Positions 1 to 5,741 of a stretch of 7,871 bases of DNA are shown in pieces. The stretch is from Chryseobacterium gleum (GTDB lineage: Bacteria > Bacteroidota > Bacteroidia > Flavobacteriales_D > Crocinitomicaceae), in NCBI GenBank assembly GCA_943326825.2, contig CALPUT020000102.1, forward strand, positions 1-7,871. Direction: 5' to 3'. Positions within the stretch are counted from its first letter, which is position 1. The number at the start of each line of letters is the position of its first letter. The notes beneath the pieces are model-generated. The model saw only the letters and a list, made by a program, of their open reading frames with translations. It did no database searches and was not told the DNA's origin. The position numbers and the translations under genes are program-made.

Positions 1-50
1 TAGTGTATGATATTTATTCAGATGGTTCTTCTGTAAAACGAATGCAATAA
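1..50 (+). CDS. 3' end of an upstream gene (partial, tentative)
   Basis: One forward frame is open from the window edge: codons from position 3 read VYDIYSDGSSVKRMQ and stop at TAA 48-50. The composition is plausible for a protein tail, and a terminator-like hairpin begins 16 bases after the stop, which supports a real gene end here. The other two forward frames stop sooner, at 1-3 and 8-10, although one of them reopens briefly. Fifteen residues are too few to name a family, and nothing in them is diagnostic of a T9SS sorting domain. It could equally be a chance open frame in AT-rich noncoding DNA. Confidence 0.4.
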   Translation, partial: VYDIYSDGSSVKRMQ

Positions 51-65
51 AATACTATCTTAGGG

Positions 66-104
66 ATTAGAAAGCCTTTTCAGTTGGATTTGGCTTCTAA
101 TTTT
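66..104 (+). terminator. Possible intrinsic terminator after the upstream gene
   Basis: The left arm 66-76 (ATTAGAAAGCC) pairs with the right arm 92-101 (GGCTTCTAAT), giving 10 base pairs with one bulged A at 73 and a 15-base loop. The right arm runs directly into a T-run (101-104). Only three pairs are G-C in the inner stem plus one further out, the loop is large and the T-run is short, so the hairpin is weak. Its place just after the TAA at 48-50 and before a 120-base noncoding leader fits the end of an upstream transcript. Confidence 0.4.
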
Positions 105-105
105 G
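98..105 (+). promoter_or_regulatory. Candidate Bacteroidota -7 promoter element
   Basis: TAATTTTG is an exact match to the Bacteroidota housekeeping -7 consensus TAnnTTTG and the only exact forward match I found in positions 1-223. Transcription would start near 110-113, leaving a leader of about 110 bases before the ATG at 224. No TTTG or TTG -33 element sits at the usual distance of about 19-20 bases; the nearest TTG, at 84-86, is only 11 bases upstream. The element also overlaps the T-run of the putative terminator, so the match may be accidental. Confidence 0.25.
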
Positions 106-111
106 ATTAAA

Positions 112-145
112 TCCATAAAAAGGAAATATATATCCATAAAATGGA
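112..145. promoter_or_regulatory. Two direct copies of a dyad, possible operator pair
   Basis: Two copies of a 13-bp site lie in the leader of the long gene. The downstream copy (133-145) is TCCATAAAATGGA, a perfect 5-bp inverted repeat around AAA. The upstream copy (112-124) is TCCATAAAAAGGA, with one base changed. Their starts are 21 bp apart, two turns of the helix, so both would present the same DNA face. With the A before each, 13 of 14 bases match between copies. This geometry resembles tandem sites for a dimeric regulator, but no known regulator is recognised. If transcription starts near 110 the sites would sit at and just after the start, a typical place for repression. Confidence 0.35.
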
Positions 146-223
146 ATAATTAACATGTTTAAATTGTTAATTAATTGATAATCAAATATTAAATAATTAG
201 GCTCAATTTTAGATGCATTATTA

Positions 224-472
224 ATGAAAATTTTAAACCTTTTTGCTATGAAACTGAAAACTACTACTCAGTTATCTACGAAACTCAATAGAGTTAGTGT
301 TTTTTCTTTGAGTAAATTACTCGTCATATTCAAATTTTGTTTTCAATTCATAAAGAATGGAGAAAAATACTCTATTGGCAGAAAAATAGCTTTTAGTTTT
401 TCTGGAAAAAAATCATTTGGATTTGTTTTGGTGCTCTCATTACTCACACTTACATTTAGTGATGCGTGGAGT
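224..472 (+). other. Extended two-part signal peptide of the giant protein
   Basis: Residues 1-83 read as five parts. They are a basic n1 (1-25), a hydrophobic h1 (about 26-43, containing KLLVIFKFCFQFIK), a second basic stretch n2 (44-64, with KYSIGRKIAFSF and GKKS), a hydrophobic core h2 (65-79, FGFVLVLSLLTLTFS) and the cleavage site DAWS|Q. Gln at +1 after signal peptidase I cleavage is the known Bacteroidota preference. Typical signal peptides in the phylum have about 18-30 residues, so this one is roughly three times as long. No ATG lies between codon 9 and the core, so choosing the later ATG would not shorten it to normal length. Confidence 0.6.
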
Positions 473-3400
473 CAGTCAAATGCTAACTATACATATGGCA
501 CTGTCATCACTGGTTCCTTGACGGACATGACGAGTGGAACAACAGAACTATCTCTTAATTCCGCAACCTTGCCAAACTCAGTTTCTCATGATGATGATGC
601 CACTCCTGTAACTTCGTTTACGGAAGGTAGCACTAATCCATTTGTTTTTCACTTTATGGGTACTCCTTACACGCAATTTAGCATGAATTCTAATGGTCAA
701 GTTCGTTTGGGTAGTACTGTTATAATTGGTACACATGTAAGCACTTATGGTGGTGCGGGTTATTCATATCTATGCCCTATTACTGGTGATAATAGTATAC
801 TTGCTAGTGGTAAGGTTCATTACAAAGTTACTGGTACAGCCCCAAACAGAATAGCAATTTTGGAATGGTCTGGATTAAAAATTCCTCTTGGTGGTAGTTA
901 CGCAGGAAATAATTTACAACTAAGATTATACGAAAATACAGGTGTTTTTGAGTATGTGTATGGGGCAATGGTTTGTTCGACTACAACTAGGTGTATAGGA
1001 TGGAGTTCAGGATCTTCTGCCACAACCAATACATGGTTAAACACCATAGCTGCGACTCCGAGTAACCAAAGCTCTACAACTTGGACAGCAACTTCATTCG
1101 GTAATGGAAATATGACCAATTTATATGGTGCCTCAGATGGTTCAAGAAGAATTTTTTCTTGGACACCAAATGTAACTCCAGCAGCTCCAACTAGTTTGAC
1201 TTTTACTTCAGTTGGATTTACTGGAATGACGTTAAACTGGACGGACAACTCCACTACTGAATACAATTTTGCGATTTACAATTCCTCCGATGGTGGAACG
1301 ACGTGGAATTATGTTGATAATAAGGCATCGACAACTACAGTAGCAACAGGTGGGGCATATACTTATTCCGTTACAGGATTGACCGCTGCAACCACATACA
1401 CATGGAGAGTGTATGCAGTGTCTGAAGGAAAATATTCTACAGCATTATCAGGTTCTCAAGCAACATCATCGTGTTCTTCAGGATTATCAGGAGTGAAAAG
1501 TGTTGGACCATCAGGTGATTACTCAACACTGACGGCTGCTATATCGGCCATTAATACTTCAGGGGTGAGTGCCGCCGCTTTGACACTTGAATTGAATGCT
1601 ACATATGTTTCCACTAGTGAGACTTTTCCTTTAACACTTACGAATACAACAGGTTGTCTTTCGGCTACAAATTTGGTAACGATAAGACCAGCATCCGGTG
1701 TAACTGCTAGAACAATTACTTCTACAAATACAACAGCTACGATTGATATCAATGGAGGTAGTTACTGGATTATTGACGGCCGAGCTGGAGGAAGTGGTTC
1801 AACGAAACAATTGACAATATCTAATACAAGCACTTCAACTGGTGGAACAGCAATTCGTTTTATAAATGAAGCGTCTAATAATACAGTTAAATATTGTACG
1901 CTTAAGTCTACATATTCTTCAAGCAGTTCTGGAGTTGTAATGTTCAGTACCACTACTGGATCAAATGGTAATGATAATAATACAATAGATTATTGTGATA
2001 TCGACGGTGGAGCTGGTTCAACAGCTTCTCCAACTACAGGTGTTGCTCAAAATGGTGTTTATTCTGTAGGATCGACATCAAGTGTTGGAATTCAGAATAG
2101 TGGTAATACAATTTCAAATAATAATATTTACAACAACTTTGTTACTGGGGGAGCTTCAAATATAAATAATTCTGGAGTAAGTTTAAGTAGTGGAAATACT
2201 GATTGGACAATATCAGGAAACAGTTTTTATCAAACTTCTACTCGAACGGGAACTACTTCAGGAACAGCTGCTACCGCATATTTCGGTGTTTATATTTCTA
2301 ATCCAACTCAAGGTAATAATTTTACTGTAACTAATAATTATATTGGTGGAGATGGTGTAAATGCAAATGTGAGTTCTCAAAAGTTTACTTTCGGGGGTGC
2401 TGTTTTGAATTATTTATATGGTTTATTTTTGAATGTTGGAACCTCTACGGCTAGTTCCGTTCAAGGTAATACAATAAAAAACATAAGTTTACAATCATCT
2501 GTAACCTCAGGTTCAGGTGGTGGATACGCTGGAGGACCTAATATGTTTTTTGGGATAAATATAACCGCTGGAGCTGTTAATATAGGAAATGTAACTGCTA
2601 ATACTATTGGAAGTAATTCTGTTTCTGCAACAAGCTCAGCAAATTCAAGCATTGCTATTTTACAATCAACGAACAATGGAGGTGTTGCATTGGGTATTTA
2701 TTCGGCAAGTACTTCAACACTTAACATTTCTAATAATAGTATTGGTGGTTTTTATTTGGCTGCAGCTTCAGGATCTAATACTTTAGGAAGTTCTTTTTAT
2801 GGTATTTATTTGAGTGCAGCTAGTACAAATACCTTATATAACAATACAATTGGTAGTACAACAAATGCTAATAGCATTTATTCTGTGGGTAGTCAATCAG
2901 CATCTAATACTAGTGCAAATGCTTTAATTGGAATAAGTATGTCAGCTGGTACAAATACAATTGGTGGTTCATCGACTAATCAGCCAAATTTTATTCAAAA
3001 TATTAATTATGCATCACCTGGAGCTTCTACTGCTGTAAAAGTTTTTGGAATTGAAGCTACTGGTGGCACTAATACAATATCCGGAAATACAGTATCCAAC
3101 CTTTCGAACATTTCAGCAAATACAGGTTCAGGTACCTCTGCTTCAATTTGTGGTATTTTAGTAAATGCCTCTTCAACTAACCATTCTGTTAGTAAAAATA
3201 CGGTCTATGCATTATCTAACAACTGTGGATCAGCAACGGTCGTTTATGTGAATGGAATCTATTTTAATTCATCAACTGGAACAAATTTGATTGAAAAAAA
3301 TCTTGTTTATAATATTTCAACAACAGCAACGTCTGCTTCATATTTGAACGCTATTGCAGCAGTAGGAGGCACGGCCACTTATCAAAACAATGTTGTGCGT

Positions 3401-5716
3401 ATGGGGTATAATGAAACTGGTGCATCTTCAATTACAGGAGGACATGTAATTAGTGGGATTATAGAATCAGCAGGGACAAATAAATTATACCATAATACTG
3501 TTTATGTTGGAGGTACAGGTGTAACAGGCTCAAGTGCTTCTGCTGCGTTTAGATCTGCAGTAACAACAACAACTCGAACTTATCAAAACAATATTTTTGT
3601 AAATGCGAGATCAAACAGTTCTGGAACAGGTAAACATTATGCTATTTATTCATCTGCAACTGCCAACACTGGGTTAACTTCTGATTATAATGATTTATAT
3701 GTAAGCGGCACAGGTGGTTTAGTTGGTTATTTCAATGCCGCTGATAAAACAACTCTTGCTAATTGGAGCACTGCATCAAGAGATGCCAATTCAATTAGTT
3801 CTGATCCAGCTTTTGTTAATCCAACTGCTGCAACACCAGATTTAAGTCTTTCTTCAGGTTCTCCTTGTGATGTTGTTGGAACTGCAATTGCTACAGTTAC
3901 TGATGATTATAGTAGTTTATCACGTTCAAGTAATACTCCAACGGATATAGGTGCTTATGCAATTTTAGGTTGTTCTTCACCTTCTAATCAATCAACATCA
4001 TTTGTTTATTCAAACATAGCTGAGCAATCTATGACACTTGGTTGGACTAGAGGAAATGGAAATAATGTAATGATTGTAGCAAAAGCAGGCAGTGCGCCAA
4101 CTGATCCAACAAGTGGTACAAGTTATACAGCAAACGCTGCTTATGCTTCTGGTTCAGCTTGTGGTGGAGGTTATGTTGTATATTCAGGCACAGGAACTTC
4201 AGTGAATCTTACTGGGTTAACAGGTAATATAACTTACCATTTCGCTGCCTATGAGTTTAATACTACTGGAACTTGTTACAATACCACTCAGTTGACAGGT
4301 AATTCTGCAACTTTGGACCAAGAAACGTGGTTAGGTGTTACAAGTACAGATTGGAATACGGGGTCTAATTGGAGTAGTGGTTATGTACCTTATTCTACAA
4401 CTAATGTTACCATTCCTTCAGGAACATCGTATGCTCCTACAATTGCTGCATCTGAATACGCTGTTTGTAAAAATTTAACTATAAATTCAAGTGCAACATT
4501 AACTGAAAATGCACCTGGAGCATATTATTTTGCAATTTATGGAAATATAACTTGTAATGGTACTTTTATATCAAATACTTTAGTTGAATTAAATGGCGGT
4601 TTGGTTTCTGATTATGCAACTATCTCAGGTAGCGGTGATATGTCTTTATTAAATTTGGATTTAGGATTTGATGTTAATATCGGCTATTATAAATTATTGA
4701 ATGACATTGCTTTAGAACAATTTTATTTAGATAGTTACTTTGGTAATTCAATTTTTGATATGAATGGTTATAATTTAACTGTTGGATTTTTTGATATTGA
4801 ATCTTCTACAACGTTTTATCAAAAAACAGGTATTTTATATATTGAAGATGATGCAGCTTCTATAAATAATACATCTTTTGTTGAATCAACAGGAACTACA
4901 TATTTTTCTAGTGGAACTGTATGGTTAGCTTCAAGTCAAATCATTCCATCAATAACATATTATAATTTAAAAGTAAGAACGAATAATACTTATACTGCAA
5001 CAATAGGTGATGGAAGTTCGCTGATAGTAACTGGAGATTTAACTATTCTTAATCCTTCTACTGCAGGAGGAACAGCAACTTTAGGAAATGATATTTCGGT
5101 AACAGGTAACACGAATTTGGGTACAACAGGTAATGCTTTAACTCTTACTGTACCTCCATTATATAGAATTATTGGTACAGGTTCATTCAGTATGGGGAAT
5201 GTTGCTGGTCATGTAATTAATATTCAATATACTTCGGCTAGTAATTTTGCAATAACTTGTTCTGGTACGCCAACATTTTATGGAACAGTAACATATACTA
5301 GTGCAAGTGCTCAAAAAGTTATAACTGCTTCATCATATAACAACTTGACATTTGATTTAGCAGGGACTAAAACATTGTTTGGGAATTTAGATGTAAACGG
5401 TAATTTAACACTAACAGCAGGAACTTTTGATGTAAGCACTTTTAATGTGAATCTTGCAGGTGATTTTGTAAAACAAACTGCATCAACTTTTACAGCCAAT
5501 ACCGCAACTTTTACATTTGATGGTACATCAACACAATATGTAAATGTAACCTCAGCCGGAGGAACGACAGCATGTAATTTAGATATCACTTTTTACAATG
5601 TAGTTATTGACGGAACTGATGTTAAAATATACTATAACAAAACGAATGATCGGAAATACAACACTAACGACTTTACGGTAAACAGTGGGAAACAAGTAAG
5701 TTTCATTTCGCAATAA
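224..5716 (+). CDS. Giant secreted beta-helix/FN3 adhesin-like protein
   Basis: This is an 1830-residue secreted, Ser/Thr/Asn-rich protein with no visible catalytic motif, probably a surface structural or adhesive protein. Domains in order: long signal region 1-83 with likely cleavage AWS|Q at 83/84; a beta-sandwich-like region about 85-315 (FVFHFMGTPY at 140-149, LQLRLYENTGVFEYVYG at 231-247); FN3 about 318-415; right-handed parallel beta-helix about 424-1245, closing with a conserved-looking LSLSSGSP...DIGAYA end; FN3-like domain 1251-1365; a W-G-x-DW-NW-VP module from W1369 (W1377, W1383, VP 1388-1389); then beta-solenoid repeats to the C-terminus. The order matches a widespread Bacteroidota family usually annotated as T9SS-secreted beta-strand-repeat protein. 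Start: ATG 224 follows an in-frame stop at 194-196, and ATG 248 is the only other in-frame ATG before the signal peptide core; neither has a Shine-Dalgarno, so 248 remains possible. Oddities are the 83-residue signal region and an end (VNSGKQVSFISQ) without a recognisable T9SS sorting domain. Confidence 0.93.
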   Translation: MKILNLFAMKLKTTTQLSTKLNRVSVFSLSKLLVIFKFCFQFIKNGEKYSIGRKIAFSFSGKKSFGFVLVLSLLTLTFSDAWSQSNANYTYGTVITGSLTDMTSGTTELSLNSATLPNSVSHDDDATPVTSFTEGSTNPFVFHFMGTPYTQFSMNSNGQVRLGSTVIIGTHVSTYGGAGYSYLCPITGDNSILASGKVHYKVTGTAPNRIAILEWSGLKIPLGGSYAGNNLQLRLYENTGVFEYVYGAMVCSTTTRCIGWSSGSSATTNTWLNTIAATPSNQSSTTWTATSFGNGNMTNLYGASDGSRRIFSWTPNVTPAAPTSLTFTSVGFTGMTLNWTDNSTTEYNFAIYNSSDGGTTWNYVDNKASTTTVATGGAYTYSVTGLTAATTYTWRVYAVSEGKYSTALSGSQATSSCSSGLSGVKSVGPSGDYSTLTAAISAINTSGVSAAALTLELNATYVSTSETFPLTLTNTTGCLSATNLVTIRPASGVTARTITSTNTTATIDINGGSYWIIDGRAGGSGSTKQLTISNTSTSTGGTAIRFINEASNNTVKYCTLKSTYSSSSSGVVMFSTTTGSNGNDNNTIDYCDIDGGAGSTASPTTGVAQNGVYSVGSTSSVGIQNSGNTISNNNIYNNFVTGGASNINNSGVSLSSGNTDWTISGNSFYQTSTRTGTTSGTAATAYFGVYISNPTQGNNFTVTNNYIGGDGVNANVSSQKFTFGGAVLNYLYGLFLNVGTSTASSVQGNTIKNISLQSSVTSGSGGGYAGGPNMFFGINITAGAVNIGNVTANTIGSNSVSATSSANSSIAILQSTNNGGVALGIYSASTSTLNISNNSIGGFYLAAASGSNTLGSSFYGIYLSAASTNTLYNNTIGSTTNANSIYSVGSQSASNTSANALIGISMSAGTNTIGGSSTNQPNFIQNINYASPGASTAVKVFGIEATGGTNTISGNTVSNLSNISANTGSGTSASICGILVNASSTNHSVSKNTVYALSNNCGSATVVYVNGIYFNSSTGTNLIEKNLVYNISTTATSASYLNAIAAVGGTATYQNNVVRMGYNETGASSITGGHVISGIIESAGTNKLYHNTVYVGGTGVTGSSASAAFRSAVTTTTRTYQNNIFVNARSNSSGTGKHYAIYSSATANTGLTSDYNDLYVSGTGGLVGYFNAADKTTLANWSTASRDANSISSDPAFVNPTAATPDLSLSSGSPCDVVGTAIATVTDDYSSLSRSSNTPTDIGAYAILGCSSPSNQSTSFVYSNIAEQSMTLGWTRGNGNNVMIVAKAGSAPTDPTSGTSYTANAAYASGSACGGGYVVYSGTGTSVNLTGLTGNITYHFAAYEFNTTGTCYNTTQLTGNSATLDQETWLGVTSTDWNTGSNWSSGYVPYSTTNVTIPSGTSYAPTIAASEYAVCKNLTINSSATLTENAPGAYYFAIYGNITCNGTFISNTLVELNGGLVSDYATISGSGDMSLLNLDLGFDVNIGYYKLLNDIALEQFYLDSYFGNSIFDMNGYNLTVGFFDIESSTTFYQKTGILYIEDDAASINNTSFVESTGTTYFSSGTVWLASSQIIPSITYYNLKVRTNNTYTATIGDGSSLIVTGDLTILNPSTAGGTATLGNDISVTGNTNLGTTGNALTLTVPPLYRIIGTGSFSMGNVAGHVINIQYTSASNFAITCSGTPTFYGTVTYTSASAQKVITASSYNNLTFDLAGTKTLFGNLDVNGNLTLTAGTFDVSTFNVNLAGDFVKQTASTFTANTATFTFDGTSTQYVNVTSAGGTTACNLDITFYNVVIDGTDVKIYYNKTNDRKYNTNDFTVNSGKQVSFISQ
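1493..3958 (+). repeat. Parallel beta-helix repeat region (protein level)
   Basis: Residues 424-1245 of the giant protein consist of degenerate turns of a right-handed parallel beta-helix. The recurring pattern is a short hydrophobic strand, an N-N or G-N corner, then I/V and another strand. Examples are NTISNNNIYNN (629-639), FTVTNNYIGG (700-709), LNISNNSIGG (833-842), NTLYNNTIGS (869-878), NTISGNTVSNL (950-960), LIEKNLVYN (1022-1030) and KLYHNTVYVGG (1087-1097). The entry is SVGPSGDYSTLTAAI (426-440) and the exit is a SGSP...DIGAYA cap (1211-1246). Turns are diverged at the DNA level, so this is old repetition and not a recent tandem duplication. No pectate-lyase or glycosidase catalytic residues could be assigned, so a structural role is favoured. 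Confidence 0.75.
4322..5713 (+). repeat. C-terminal W-G/NW-VP module and beta-solenoid repeats
   Basis: Residues 1367-1830 begin with the Bacteroidota module W1369-G...DW1377...NW1383...G-x-VP1389, then run through solenoid repeats of the form 'F-x-G/T-x-TQ, strand, NL/V-x-F/I, hydrophobic, G-N/D-L-x-L-x-x-G'. Clear cases are NLTI...GNITCNGTF (1417-1448), GDLTILN (1604-1610), NLDVNGNLTLTAGTFDV (1721-1737) and FTFDGTSTQYVNV (1763-1775). In related proteins such repeats are normally followed by a sorting domain; here the frame stops at TAA 5714-5716 right after a repeat-like strand. The central part, for example 4681-4800, is strikingly AT-rich compared with the gene's 5' part. Confidence 0.6.
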
Positions 5717-5741
5717 TACTAACAACTAAAAAATAGAAACC
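5717..5741 (+). other. Short A-rich intergenic gap linking the two genes
   Basis: The 25 bases between the stop of the giant gene and the ATG at 5742 are A-rich (CTAAAAAATAGAAACC just before the ATG). They hold no hairpin, no T-run and no GGAGG-like site. An A-rich, Shine-Dalgarno-free region before the start is usual for Bacteroidota translation initiation. Together with the short spacing this supports co-transcription of the two genes. Confidence 0.6.

Noticed and set aside
175..185. TTGATAATCAA palindrome, considered as an FNR/CRP-type operator
   Set aside because: The half-sites match TTGAT/ATCAA but are separated by one base where FNR-type sites need four, and short AT-rich palindromes are expected here.
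213..224. Three-codon upstream frame (ATG CAT TAT TAA) whose stop overlaps the ATG at 224
   Set aside because: Such a short frame is expected by chance in AT-rich leader DNA, and there is no sign of initiation at 213. Translational coupling cannot be supported from sequence alone.
406..412. A7 run just before the signal peptide core (and another at 3294-3300), considered as phase-variation tracts
   Set aside because: Seven A residues are common in AT-rich genes encoding Lys, and the gene is intact. Longer tracts or strain-to-strain length differences would be needed.
898..1266. Open frame of 122 codons on the minus strand, and similar ones at 1519-1752, 1762-1953, 2461-2676, 5311-5589 and 7388-7618
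   Set aside because: All lie antisense inside strongly supported coding regions. Their translations are Val/Ala/Pro-rich in the way expected from the complement of Thr/Ser/Asn-rich codons, and none has a recognisable motif or a leader.
1493..3958. Polysaccharide lyase or glycoside hydrolase, suggested by the parallel beta-helix fold
   Set aside because: No catalytic motif of pectate lyases, pectin esterases or glycosidases was seen, and the turns are Asn/Ser/Thr-rich without a conserved acidic or basic cluster.
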